NCBI GenBank assembly: GCA_002085035.1
Contig: MZGM01000017.1
Location: 1 to 17,440 of the forward strand
Direction: 5' to 3'
DNA length: 17,440 nucleotides
Source: Candidatus Zhuqueibacterota bacterium 4484_219
GTDB taxonomy: Bacteria; Zhuqueibacterota; JdFR-76; 4484-219
This document shows, in pieces, positions 1-7,366 of this stretch; the stretch's first letter is position 1; the number at the start of each line of letters is the position of its first letter. The notes under the pieces were generated by a model. The model did not search any database and was not told the origin of the DNA. It was given only the letters and a program-made list of their open reading frames with translations. The position numbers and the translations under genes are program-made.

Positions 1-105
1 GGACAACACGCTGTGCGGGAGAAATATAATTGGAAACATACGGCTGAGACCTTATTAACTTTGTACTCAGAACTTCAACAATCGGATATCACTTGCGAAT
101 CCTGA
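1..105 (+). CDS. C-terminal end of a probable glycosyltransferase (partial)
   Basis: The first frame is open from base 1 to a TGA at 103-105 and encodes 34 residues. The text REKYNWKHTAETLLTLYSEL is the kind of ending seen in family 4 (GT-B) glycosyltransferases, where a 'Y-W' motif is followed by an amphipathic helix ending in 'LY'. The start and catalytic part lie outside the window. It overlaps the next glycosyltransferase by 13 bases, which suggests the two are translated together in one polysaccharide operon. The family assignment rests on a short tail and on the neighbourhood, so the enzyme's sugar and acceptor cannot be told. Confidence 0.6.
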   Translation, partial: GQHAVREKYNWKHTAETLLTLYSELQQSDITCES

Positions 106-1322
106 TTATTTCACAGTATTATCCTCCGGAAGTCGGTGCATTGGCCACGCGAATGAGCGACCTGGCACGACAGCTTACTGCTCTAGGGCACACGGTTACT
201 GTGATCGGTGAGATTCCTAACTATCCGAAAGGAATCGTTGCCAAAGAGTATCGCGGCCGACTGTTTGTCAGGGAAAAATATCAGAGGACTGACGTTATTC
301 GTTCGTTCGTGCTAGCAAGTCCCAGGAAGACCAACGTTGAACGGCTGAGCACTTATTTGTCATTTATGGTTTCTTCTGTGTTTGCTGCTGCTTTTGTGCA
401 ACGCTGCGATGTGGTACTGGCCACATCTCCTCCCCTGTTCGTCGGCGTGTCAGGTTACGTAGTAAGTCGTCTAATGGGTAGCAAGTTTGTGTTCGATGTG
501 CGCGACCTATGGCCAGAATCCGCCGTATATCTTGGCGAGATGAAGCGGGGCGCCATTACCAATTTAGCCGAAAGGCTGGAAAGGTTTCTCTATCGTAAGG
601 CCACTCGCATCTCTATAGCCGTGCCAGGATTTCGCCAACGCTTGACAGCGCGCTTGGCAGTGGACGATAAGATTTTGGAATTCCCTAATGGAGTCGATAC
701 TTCTCTCTTTTATCCGAGAGAGGAAGCAAAAGACCTTCGCGAGAAAGTGGGGCTTCAGGACAAGTTTGTTGTTCTATTCTCTGGAAACCTCGGCTTGGCT
801 CAAGGACTACGCTCGGTGTTGCAAGCAGCTAAGCTACTCCAGAACGAATCGGATATTGTCTTTGTTCTGGTAGGCGAAGGTGTGGAGAAGGCCAAGTTGA
901 TAGAAGAACGCAACCGCTTGGGTTTAAAGCGGATCTTATTCTGGGCAGCACAACCTCATGCACGGATGCCTGCGATTATCTCCATGGCGGATGTGTGTTT
1001 GGTGCCTTTGAAAAATTTGGAACTGTTTACCACCGCACTTCCCTCGAAAATGTTCGAGTACATGGCATGTGGTCGTCCCATTGTCTCCACTTTGGTAGGT
1101 GAGGGGGAAGCTTTGGTTAGAAGGGCCAACGCTGGTATCTCGGTGGAACCCGAGAACGCAGGTGCCATTGCAGATGCCATTCTCCAGTTGTATAGGAACC
1201 GCCGCCAAAGAGAGGAATTGGGCCAAAACGGACTTCGCTTTGTACGGGAGCACTACACTCGATCACAGATTGTAGCACACTTTGAGCGTCAATTGGTAGA
1301 GTTGGTGGCACACTCGCAGTGA
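93..1322 (+). CDS. Family 4 glycosyltransferase, WbuB-like
   Basis: A 409-residue GT-B glycosyltransferase that would move a sugar from a nucleotide donor to a lipid-linked polysaccharide precursor at the inner face of the membrane. The N-terminal Rossmann half opens with RILIISQYYPPEVGALATR (residues 2-20), followed by LATSPPLF (109-116) and FDVRDLWPES (134-143), a signature I associate with the WbuB/WcaI-like group. The C-terminal donor-binding half has PNGVD (198-202), FSGNLG (229-234) and LPSKMFEYMACGRPIVS around residue 322; Glu322 is the second Glu of the EX7E motif, and the first position is Thr, as is common in this subgroup. The start is TTG: the next in-frame ATG (residue 21) would remove the first strand and the PP motif. 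No clear Shine-Dalgarno precedes it, so translation probably depends on coupling to the overlapping upstream gene. The donor sugar is unknown. Confidence 0.9.
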   Translation: MRILIISQYYPPEVGALATRMSDLARQLTALGHTVTVIGEIPNYPKGIVAKEYRGRLFVREKYQRTDVIRSFVLASPRKTNVERLSTYLSFMVSSVFAAAFVQRCDVVLATSPPLFVGVSGYVVSRLMGSKFVFDVRDLWPESAVYLGEMKRGAITNLAERLERFLYRKATRISIAVPGFRQRLTARLAVDDKILEFPNGVDTSLFYPREEAKDLREKVGLQDKFVVLFSGNLGLAQGLRSVLQAAKLLQNESDIVFVLVGEGVEKAKLIEERNRLGLKRILFWAAQPHARMPAIISMADVCLVPLKNLELFTTALPSKMFEYMACGRPIVSTLVGEGEALVRRANAGISVEPENAGAIADAILQLYRNRRQREELGQNGLRFVREHYTRSQIVAHFERQLVELVAHSQ

Positions 1323-1326
1323 ACTA

Positions 1327-1356
1327 CTTCAGATGTTGCTTCGGATTAATCTGAAG
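1327..1356 (+). other. Small hairpin after the glycosyltransferase gene
   Basis: CTTCAGAT at 1327-1334 and ATCTGAAG at 1349-1356 are perfect reverse complements separated by 14 bases, starting five bases after the glycosyltransferase stop. There is no run of T after the stem, so it is not a convincing intrinsic terminator. It may be an RNA stabilising structure, or a scar next to the gene remnant that follows. Confidence 0.35.
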
Positions 1357-1404
1357 CCTGTTGTTAAATTATCAGAGTTGTAGAAGCAAAAATACCAAAA
1401 ACTC

Positions 1405-1656
1405 TTGGATGAATATTTTTGGTTTTCATTACTATTGCTTGTTACCTCCGGGATATTGTCACTTGTTACTGCAAATTCATTTTCTGTTTTTGTATCCTTG
1501 TTGATTCTCTATGGGCTCTATCTTGCTGGGGGATCTATTTACACAGCTTGTAAGTATGATTGGAAAAAATTGCCTGTTCTACCTCTGGTTTCCGCCATAA
1601 TGCAACTGAGTTTTGGAACAGGATTTTGGGTAGGTATATTTCGATCACATCATTGA
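1405..1656 (+). pseudogene. C-terminal membrane remnant of a family 2 glycosyltransferase
   Basis: An 83-residue hydrophobic frame. Residues about 5-26 and 27-48 are two membrane segments; they are followed by a basic loop (CKYDWKK) and LPLVSAIMQLSFGTGFWVG. That order, ending in 'LPLV...S(Y/F)G.GF..G', is how the C-terminus of ExoA/SpsA-like membrane-associated family 2 glycosyltransferases usually ends. The catalytic GT-A domain of some 230 residues that should precede it is absent: the frame is closed by TAG at 1381-1383, and only 82 bases separate it from the previous gene. The only start is a TTG at 1405 with no recognisable ribosome binding site; there is no ATG before residue 66. I therefore read it as a truncated gene, though a functional small two-helix membrane protein is possible. 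Its stop overlaps the Shine-Dalgarno of the next gene. Confidence 0.5.
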
Positions 1657-1663
1657 GGAACTA

Positions 1664-3052
1664 ATGCCCAAAGCCATTGAAAAAATCCTTTTATTCCTTT
1701 CCGATTTTTTTACTATCAATTTAGCCTTTTTGGCTTGGGTGGGATTGCGCCGTAATTTTGGTTACAACATCGGGATTAGTTTTTCTGAAATCGTGTTCAT
1801 CTCATTATTGGTCTTTCTTTTCTGGATACTGCTTTTCTTCTTTTTCGGGCTTTATCGCTCCTGGTATGCTCAATCGCGATTCGATGAGTTTGTCGCGTTG
1901 CTTAAGACTATTACTATTGGTGTGGTGGTAATTTTCTTAGTTACTATAGACTTACGTCGCGATTTGGCCAATCCCTTGCCTACTAGTCGGATGATGATAT
2001 TGTCATACTGGGTGGTTTTGCTTTTTGTTGTAGGTACAGGACGGATGGCTTTGCGTACCTTCCAACGCAAACTGTTGGAGCTGGGTATCGGTGTGCGTAA
2101 TACTATTATTGTAGGATCAGGCAATCGAGCTAAAGACCTGATGACGAAGGTGCAGCAGTACCCGGCGCTGGGGTATCAAGTGGTAGGTTTGGTAACAATG
2201 GAGAAAAATGCCGAGCCCCCTCCCGGGTCTCTTGGCACTTTGGAACAGATGCCAGAAATCATAAAACAAAAAGATGTGCAAGAAGTGCTCATTGCTTTGG
2301 AGGAACAAGATCGGCAAAGGGTAGTAGAGGTGATTGGTCAATGCAATGGTCTGGATGTAGGTTTGAAGATAGTACCCGATTTGTATGACATTGTGGTAGG
2401 CCAGGCGCGTACCAACCAAATCTATGGGTTTCCTCTCATTGAAATTTTGCCGGAACTGATGCCTCTATGGGAGCGGCGTCTTAAACGATTGGTGGATTTA
2501 GGGGTTGCGTTGATTGTGCTGGTGGGGTTCTTGCCTGTTTGGATTTTGGTGGCGATTTTAATTAAAATCGATTCCCGAGGCCCCATTTTTTACAAGCAGG
2601 AACGAGTGGGGAGGAATGGTAAAATTTTTACTATGCTAAAGTTTCGTTCGATGGTGGACAAGGCTGAGGAGTTAACTGGTCCGGTATGGGCAGATGAAGA
2701 CGATCCCCGGGTCACGCGTGTGGGCAAACTCATTCGGCGTTTACGCATCGATGAGGTGCCGCAACTAATCAATGTATTGAAGGGGGATATGAGCCTGATT
2801 GGTCCGCGGCCTGAGCGTCCCTTTTTTGTCGAGCAACTGCAAAAGGAAATTCCCTACTACAATCGCCGTTTGCGAGTCAGGCCTGGGATTACTGGTTGGG
2901 CACAGATCAAACATGAGTACGATCGCTCCCTCGATGATGTGCGAAAAAAATTGCAATACGACCTGTTCTATCTGGAAAATATGTCTCTTCGCATGGACCT
3001 AAAAATTTTGTTGAATACCATTCATGTGATGCTACGAGGGAAGGGACAATGA
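1664..3052 (+). CDS. Exopolysaccharide polyprenyl glycosylphosphotransferase (WcaJ/WbaP-type)
   Basis: A 462-residue membrane enzyme that would transfer a sugar-1-phosphate from a nucleotide sugar to undecaprenyl phosphate, the first step of repeat-unit assembly. The N-terminus (about 5-135) has four membrane helices. A soluble CoA-binding-like domain follows, with TIIVGSGNRAKDL near 147-159. The bacterial sugar transferase domain (about 274-462) carries KRLVDLG (274), a membrane-entering helix, FYKQERVG (309-316), KFRSM (326-330), RIDEVPQL (361-368), the catalytic-type GDMSLIGPRPERP (373-386, DE/PRP motifs) and VRPGITGWAQ (405-414). GAGG lies five bases before the ATG, overlapping the stop of the upstream remnant. 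Family length and domain order are normal. The specificity (Glc, Gal, or N-acetylated sugar) cannot be read from sequence alone. Confidence 0.93.
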   Translation: MPKAIEKILLFLSDFFTINLAFLAWVGLRRNFGYNIGISFSEIVFISLLVFLFWILLFFFFGLYRSWYAQSRFDEFVALLKTITIGVVVIFLVTIDLRRDLANPLPTSRMMILSYWVVLLFVVGTGRMALRTFQRKLLELGIGVRNTIIVGSGNRAKDLMTKVQQYPALGYQVVGLVTMEKNAEPPPGSLGTLEQMPEIIKQKDVQEVLIALEEQDRQRVVEVIGQCNGLDVGLKIVPDLYDIVVGQARTNQIYGFPLIEILPELMPLWERRLKRLVDLGVALIVLVGFLPVWILVAILIKIDSRGPIFYKQERVGRNGKIFTMLKFRSMVDKAEELTGPVWADEDDPRVTRVGKLIRRLRIDEVPQLINVLKGDMSLIGPRPERPFFVEQLQKEIPYYNRRLRVRPGITGWAQIKHEYDRSLDDVRKKLQYDLFYLENMSLRMDLKILLNTIHVMLRGKGQ

Positions 3053-3080
3053 TACTGGAAATTAGAAATTGGATATTGGG
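3051..3080 (+). repeat. Left arm of a degenerate inverted repeat flanking the aminotransferase gene
   Basis: The segment begins GATACTGG, then AAATTAGAAATTGG, then GATATTGGG. The reverse complement of 4543-4573 reads GATACTGG, five extra bases, GAAATCAGAAATTGG. Allowing one 5-base gap, about 22 of 23 positions agree. The arm begins inside the last codon of the glycosylphosphotransferase gene. Simple sequences of this 'GATATTGG/AAATTGG' kind are often dispersed non-coding repeats in bacterial genomes. Confidence 0.45.
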
Positions 3081-3164
3081 TATCAGAATCCCCGATTCTC
3101 GTTACTTCCCATTGTGCCTAAGTTTGAGATTTTGATATTTGGAATTTTTGTTAACATTGATACG

Positions 3165-3193
3165 TGTTTTCTCATTGATCTATCCACTATAAT
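3165..3193 (+). promoter_or_regulatory. Possible promoter of the aminotransferase gene
   Basis: A perfect TATAAT at 3188-3193 lies 32 bases before the ATG and 22 bases before the GGAGG ribosome binding site (3216-3220). The -35 region 17 bases upstream (TGTTTT at 3165-3170) is a poor match to TTGACA. The surrounding sequence is AT-rich, so a chance match is possible. Confidence 0.35.
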
Positions 3194-3225
3194 CCTATGA
3201 ATCAAAATTTTAACTGGAGGAACTC

Positions 3226-4329
3226 ATGCAAGTTCAACAGATGGATCTAGTAACTCAGTACAAACAACTGAAAACTGAGATTGATGATGCCATTCAAAAG
3301 GTATTGGATAGTGGACATTTCATCCTCGGCGAAGCAGTGAAAGAATTTGAGCAAACCATGGCAAATTACATTGGCATCAAGCATGCAATCGGTTGTGCTT
3401 CGGGAACTGATGCATTGCAATTGGCAATGATGGCTTATGATTTTCAGCCCCAAGATGAAATCATTTCAACGCCTATGACCTTTGTGGCCACCATCGAGGT
3501 AATGAAACTGTTAGGCCTTAAACCGGTATTTGTGGATATTGATCCCAAAACCTATTGTATTGATCCTGCGCAGATCGAAGAAAAAATTACTGAGAAGACC
3601 AAGGCGATTGTGCCGGTGCATCTTTACGGCCAGTGTGCCGACATGGATCCTATTAATGAGATCGCACGTAAACACAATCTTAAGGTAATAGAAGATTGCG
3701 CTCAGGCCATTGGTGCTACTTACAAAGGACGTAAATCGTGTACCTTGGGGGATGTGGGATGTCTGAGCTTTTTCCCCAGTAAGAACCTGGGTGCCTATGG
3801 TGATGGAGGGATGGTTTTGACCAATGATGACCAAATTGCCCAAAAGCTTCGCATGCTGCGGGTGCATGGAGCTGAGTCCAAATATCGACATATCTTTTTG
3901 GGGATCAACAGTCGATTGGATTCCATCCAGGCTGCTATTTTGAATGTTAAACTCAAATATTTGGATGGATGGAATGAAAAGCGGCGACAGGTAGCAGCAA
4001 AGTACACCGAGCTGCTTAAAGACTCTGACGTGATTGTTCCCTATACTGCTCCCTACAATGTGCATACCTATCATCAATACACCATTCAGGTTAAAGATCG
4101 GAAGAGGTTACAGGAATATCTCAAAACCAAAGGCATTGCTACGGGTATTCACTATCCCGTTCCACTGCATCTGCAGCCGGCCTTCAAAAAATTAGGTTAC
4201 AAAGAAGGTGACTTTCCTGTTTCTGAGCAAGTTTCCAGTCAGGTACTATCACTACCAATGTATCCGGAATTGCCAGAAGAACACGTTCATTACGTGGCTA
4301 TGGAAATCAAAAATTTTTTAGCGGCATAG
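3226..4329 (+). CDS. DegT/DnrJ/EryC1/StrS-family sugar aminotransferase
   Basis: A 367-residue PLP-dependent aminotransferase that would convert a nucleotide-linked keto-sugar to the amino sugar, normally with glutamate as amino donor. Visible motifs are GCASGTDALQLAM with SGTDA at 59-63, VPVHLYGQCADMDPI (substrate loop), EDCAQAIGA with Asp157 contacting the PLP ring, and SFFPSKNLGAYGDGG in which Lys186 is the expected Schiff-base lysine. All key residues are present. The N-terminus (MDLVTQY, DSGHFILG) resembles enzymes making 3-amino sugars such as the WbpE group, but the exact product is not decidable. GGAGG at 3216-3220 sits five bases before the ATG. It follows the polysaccharide genes but is separated from them by 173 non-coding bases and from serS by 337, so it probably forms its own transcription unit. 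Confidence 0.93.
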   Translation: MQVQQMDLVTQYKQLKTEIDDAIQKVLDSGHFILGEAVKEFEQTMANYIGIKHAIGCASGTDALQLAMMAYDFQPQDEIISTPMTFVATIEVMKLLGLKPVFVDIDPKTYCIDPAQIEEKITEKTKAIVPVHLYGQCADMDPINEIARKHNLKVIEDCAQAIGATYKGRKSCTLGDVGCLSFFPSKNLGAYGDGGMVLTNDDQIAQKLRMLRVHGAESKYRHIFLGINSRLDSIQAAILNVKLKYLDGWNEKRRQVAAKYTELLKDSDVIVPYTAPYNVHTYHQYTIQVKDRKRLQEYLKTKGIATGIHYPVPLHLQPAFKKLGYKEGDFPVSEQVSSQVLSLPMYPELPEEHVHYVAMEIKNFLAA

Positions 4330-4379
4330 CTGTAAGTTCCATATTGCCAAAGTTGTAATCGTTTGTGTTAATTGGATGG

Positions 4380-4406
4380 GGCCAGTAGGTAACTACTGGC
4401 CTGTTT
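4380..4406 (+). terminator. Probable intrinsic terminator after the aminotransferase gene
   Basis: GGCCAGTAG (4380-4388) and CTACTGGCC (4393-4401) form a perfect 9-bp stem closed by a GTAA loop of the stable GNRA type. TGTTT follows directly. The tail is short of U residues, so termination may be partial. The position, 50 bases after the stop, fits the end of a transcript. Confidence 0.55.
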
Positions 4407-4542
4407 GCGATTTCTGATAGAGTAAATTTCGAGACTATTATTAATTGGCTATTTGCTGATTTTTGATCCAGAGTAGCGATTTGATGTGGGAATTGGTGTT
4501 TGATATTAAAAAAATGAGAGGATTGATTTAGCTCTTAACCAG

Positions 4543-4573
4543 TTCCCAATTTCTGATTTCCAATACCAGTATC
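4543..4573 (-). repeat. Right arm of the degenerate inverted repeat
   Basis: On the minus strand this segment reads GATACTGGTATTGG, then AAATCAGAAATTGGG. It matches 3051-3073 except for a 5-base insertion and one substitution. Together the two arms bracket the aminotransferase gene and its signals. Confidence 0.45.
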
Positions 4574-4666
4574 TAACATTGATTGGTTTGCAATCAAGGT
4601 GGATTATTAAAAATCCTGAACAGAATTTACAATTTTGGGGTTGTAAGGGCATAAAAGGAGGTTCAC

Positions 4667-5935
4667 ATGTTAGACCTGAAGTTTATTCGTGAGAATCCCG
4701 ATGTTGTGCGGCAGGCAATCAGGAATAAGAATGAAAGTGCCGACGTAGACCATCTGTTGCAGTTGGATCAACAGCGCAGGGATATGTTGCGGCGGGTAGA
4801 GGAACTAAAACATCAGCGCAATGTGGCCTCCAACGAAATCGCTAAGTTGAAAAAAGCTGGTCAAGATGCCAGCGAGCAGATTGTCAAAATGCGGCAGGTG
4901 TCCGACGAGATCAAAAAATTGGATGAGGAAATTCGCCAGATCGAACACCAGATCAAGGATATTTTGATCTGGATTCCTAATATTCCCCATCCTTCAGTAC
5001 CAGTGGGACCGGACTCGTCTTTTAACCAGGAGATAAAACGGTGGGGCAAAATTGAAGAGCCAGATTTTGAACCCAAACCGCATTGGGAAATTGGTGAGCG
5101 TCTGGACATTTTAGATTTTAACCGTGCCTCCAAATTGGCAGGGTCCAATTTCATCACTTTCAAAGGCTTGGGTGCTAAATTGGAGCGTGCATTAATAAAT
5201 TTTATGTTAGACTTACACACCAAAAAGCATGGCTACATAGAGGTGTCGCCACCTTTTATGGCACGGCGGGATGTCATGTTCGGTACTGGCCAATTGCCTA
5301 AGCTGGAAGAAGATATGTATCGGGTGGAGCAAGATGATCTGTTTCTGATCCCAACTGCCGAGGTGCCGCTTACTAATTTGTTTAAAGATGAAATACTATC
5401 TGGGGAAGATTTGCCTATCTACTACACCGCCTACACACCTTGCTTTAGGCGGGAGGCGGGCTCCTATGGGCGTGAGACACGCGGACTGGTACGCGTGCAT
5501 CAGTTCGATAAGGTGGAATTGGTGAAATTTGTTAAACCCGAGGATTCCTATGATGAATTAGAAAAGTTACTTGCAGATGCTGAAGAGGTTTTACAATTAT
5601 TAGAATTGCCCTACCGGGTGATGGTGTTGTCCACTGGCGACTTGAGCTTCGCTGCTGCTAAATGTTACGATATTGAAGTCTGGGCTCAGGGAGTACAAAA
5701 ATTTCTGGAGGTTTCCTCGGTAAGCAATTTTGAGGATTTCCAGGCACGCCGGGCCAACATTCGCTTTCGACGCACGCCCGATTTCAGGCCGGAATTTGTT
5801 CACACCCTGAACGGTTCGGGTTTGGCTCTGCCCCGCACCGTTATCGCTATCATCGAAAACTACCAGACTGACGAGGGCACTGTGATGGTACCCCAGGTGT
5901 TGCAACCCTATATGGGGGTAAACGTGATTAAATGA
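4667..5935 (+). CDS. serS: Serine--tRNA ligase
   Basis: A 422-residue cytoplasmic class II aminoacyl-tRNA synthetase that activates serine with ATP and charges tRNA-Ser (and tRNA-Sec where present). The N-terminal LDLKFIREN start leads into the long antiparallel coiled-coil arm (about 28-105) that grips the tRNA's long variable arm. The catalytic core shows motif 1 (KHGYIEVSPPFM), TAEVPL (230-235) for serine binding, motif 2 (FRREAGSYGRETRGL, 260-274) and motif 3 (GSGLALPRTV, 383-392), plus SNFEDFQARRANIRFR near the active site. Length is normal. AAGGAGG at 4655-4661, five bases before the ATG, is an ideal ribosome binding site. It appears to open a new transcription unit after the polysaccharide genes. 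Confidence 0.98.
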   Translation: MLDLKFIRENPDVVRQAIRNKNESADVDHLLQLDQQRRDMLRRVEELKHQRNVASNEIAKLKKAGQDASEQIVKMRQVSDEIKKLDEEIRQIEHQIKDILIWIPNIPHPSVPVGPDSSFNQEIKRWGKIEEPDFEPKPHWEIGERLDILDFNRASKLAGSNFITFKGLGAKLERALINFMLDLHTKKHGYIEVSPPFMARRDVMFGTGQLPKLEEDMYRVEQDDLFLIPTAEVPLTNLFKDEILSGEDLPIYYTAYTPCFRREAGSYGRETRGLVRVHQFDKVELVKFVKPEDSYDELEKLLADAEEVLQLLELPYRVMVLSTGDLSFAAAKCYDIEVWAQGVQKFLEVSSVSNFEDFQARRANIRFRRTPDFRPEFVHTLNGSGLALPRTVIAIIENYQTDEGTVMVPQVLQPYMGVNVIK

Positions 5936-6032
5936 GTATTATTATGATCCTATCGCGGTGAAGCTGCAACTTACTTTGAAATTTTACTATTCTGGAAGTT
6001 CTACCATCAAACTTGAAAACAAGGGAGGATAG

Positions 6033-7157
6033 ATGCAAGATCCGCGTCTCAATCAATTGGCTGATGTTATCGTCGGATATTCCCTTAACTTACAAGCTGG
6101 GGAGAAGGTTCTCATCGAAGCCTTTGATGACGCTGAAGAACTGGTTTTGGCCTTGATTCGGAAGGCGAGTGCAGTGGGTGCAATCCCTTTGGTATGCTGG
6201 CGGAATAATCGCATTCAACGGGAGCTATTTCTCCATGCTACCGAGGTGGGCATGGAACTGATCGGCGAGATCGAGAAGTACCGTATGGAGCGGGTGCAAG
6301 CCTACGTGGGCATCCGCGGTAGCCAAAATGCCAGCGAGTTTTCTGATGTGCCACAGCAGCAAATGAAGCTCTACCAGCGCTATTGGTGGAAGCCAGTACA
6401 TGCTGAAATTCGGGTGCGGCGTACTAAATGGGTAGTGTTGCGTTATCCTTCTCCCAGTATGGCGCAACAGGCCGAGATGAGCACCCAGGCCTTTGAAAAT
6501 TTCTTCTTCGATGTTTGCACACTTGACTACCGCCAGATGTCAGCAGCCATGGAGGCCCTCAAAGCTTTGATGGAAAAAACTGACCAGGTGCATATTACTG
6601 GGCCGGGTACTGATCTATGCTTTTCCATCAAGGGAATGCCAGCTATCAAATGTGATGGTAAGCTAAATCTTCCGGATGGCGAAATCTTTACTGCCCCACT
6701 GCGGGATTCGGTCAATGGGGAAATAAGCTTCAATACTCCGACTCTCTATCACGGTACTGTTTTTCAGGATATTCGGCTGGAGTTCAAAGACGGCAAGATT
6801 ATCCGGGCTCAAGGCAGTGATACAGAAAAACTCAACGCTATCCTTGATTCTGACGAGGGAGCCCGCTTTGTGGGTGAGTTTTCCATTGGGCTCAATCCCA
6901 AAATTACCAGACCAATGAAGGATATCCTTTTCGACGAAAAAATTGCTGGTTCCTTCCATTTAACTCCCGGCAATGCTTATGATGAGGCCGATAATGGCAA
7001 TCGCTCAGAAATCCATTGGGATTTGGTGATGATACAAACACCAGAATATGGTGGTGGAGAAATTTATTTTGACGATCGACTTATCCGGCAAGATGGGCGT
7101 TTCGTAGTAGCAGAATTGGAGGGTTTGAATCCTGAAAATTTGACCGGAATGCAATGA
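6033..7157 (+). CDS. M29-family metallo-aminopeptidase
   Basis: A 374-residue cytoplasmic aminopeptidase of the thermophilic AmpS/AmpT/PepS type (MEROPS M29), removing N-terminal residues from peptides using two divalent metals. The C-terminal half contains the expected metal and catalytic residues: Glu217 in GEIFTAP, Glu282 in GEFSIGLNP, His309 in SFHLTPGNAY, Tyr316, and His328/Asp330 in EIHWDLVM. The N-terminal half (DVIVGYSLNLQAGEKVLIEA) is the usual lid domain. The family is often slightly over 400 residues, so this is on the short side but has no visible gap in the core. GGGAGG at 6023-6028 precedes the ATG by four bases. Its last codon overlaps the ATG of a broken phosphoesterase (ATGA), evidence that the two once formed a translationally coupled pair. 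Confidence 0.9.
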   Translation: MQDPRLNQLADVIVGYSLNLQAGEKVLIEAFDDAEELVLALIRKASAVGAIPLVCWRNNRIQRELFLHATEVGMELIGEIEKYRMERVQAYVGIRGSQNASEFSDVPQQQMKLYQRYWWKPVHAEIRVRRTKWVVLRYPSPSMAQQAEMSTQAFENFFFDVCTLDYRQMSAAMEALKALMEKTDQVHITGPGTDLCFSIKGMPAIKCDGKLNLPDGEIFTAPLRDSVNGEISFNTPTLYHGTVFQDIRLEFKDGKIIRAQGSDTEKLNAILDSDEGARFVGEFSIGLNPKITRPMKDILFDEKIAGSFHLTPGNAYDEADNGNRSEIHWDLVMIQTPEYGGGEIYFDDRLIRQDGRFVVAELEGLNPENLTGMQ

Positions 7158-7366
7158 AGCTTGGCATTCTCTCAGATACTCACGGCCGTTTAAGTTCACA
7201 GCTTTATGAAATTTTTAAAGAGTTGAGAAAAGCTGAAAGGTATTCTGAAAGTGTCGAAATACTTCTTCCAGAGGGAGAATACACCCTTGTGATTTCTTGG
7301 GGAGAGGATGCAGGAATACTTGCAAAGGGGAAAATATCATGCAGGTCAAGCGTATCGGTATTTTGA
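7154..7366 (+). pseudogene. Truncated YfcE/MJ0936-type phosphoesterase
   Basis: A 70-residue frame starting at the ATGA overlap with the aminopeptidase gene. Residues 1-11 (MKLGILSDTHG) and the following GRLSSQLYEIF are the classic opening of YfcE/MJ0936 calcineurin-like phosphodiesterases, including the first metal-binding Asp-x-His. Those proteins are normally about 150-180 residues and next need 'HAGD', 'GN.D' and 'H.H' motifs; none follows in any frame before the next gene. From about residue 23 the sequence (ESVEILLPEGEYTLVISWGE) is not one I recognise, and its codons lean towards CTT, ATA and AGG. The frame overruns the pfk start by 28 bases. The simplest reading is an internal deletion or fusion that left the first exon-like 22 codons; a functional small protein cannot be excluded but would lack the active site. 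Confidence 0.6.

Larger units (their letters stand above)
4330..4666 (+). other. Non-coding region between the aminotransferase gene and serS
   Basis: This 337-base AT-rich stretch has stops in all frames and no small gene I can support. It holds a hairpin terminator (4380-4406), the right arm of the inverted repeat (4543-4573), and several loosely similar GATTT/TGAT pieces. Just before serS, TTACAA (4627-4632) and TTGTAA (4641-4646) form a 6-base AT-rich palindrome. serS needs a promoter here, but I see only weak matches, for example TTGATT at 4579-4584 with GATTAT at 4602-4607 (17-base spacing). There is no T-box motif even though a serine tRNA ligase follows. Confidence 0.6.

Noticed and set aside
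3085..3099. Hairpin AGAATC-CCC-GATTCT after the glycosylphosphotransferase gene as a terminator
   Set aside because: The stem is only six pairs with a three-base loop and there is no T-run after it.
3511..4077. A 188-residue open frame on the minus strand
   Set aside because: It lies wholly inside the aminotransferase gene, which has every family motif; the reverse frame has no recognisable domain or ribosome binding site.
4330..4666. A T-box riboswitch before serS
   Set aside because: The leader is long enough, but the conserved AGGGTGGNACCGCG-type sequence is absent and the only good hairpin lies close to the upstream gene.
7297..7338. An upstream TTG start adding 14 residues to phosphofructokinase
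   Set aside because: The added residues lack family similarity, whereas ATG 7339 has a well-placed AAAGGGG site and the usual family N-terminus.
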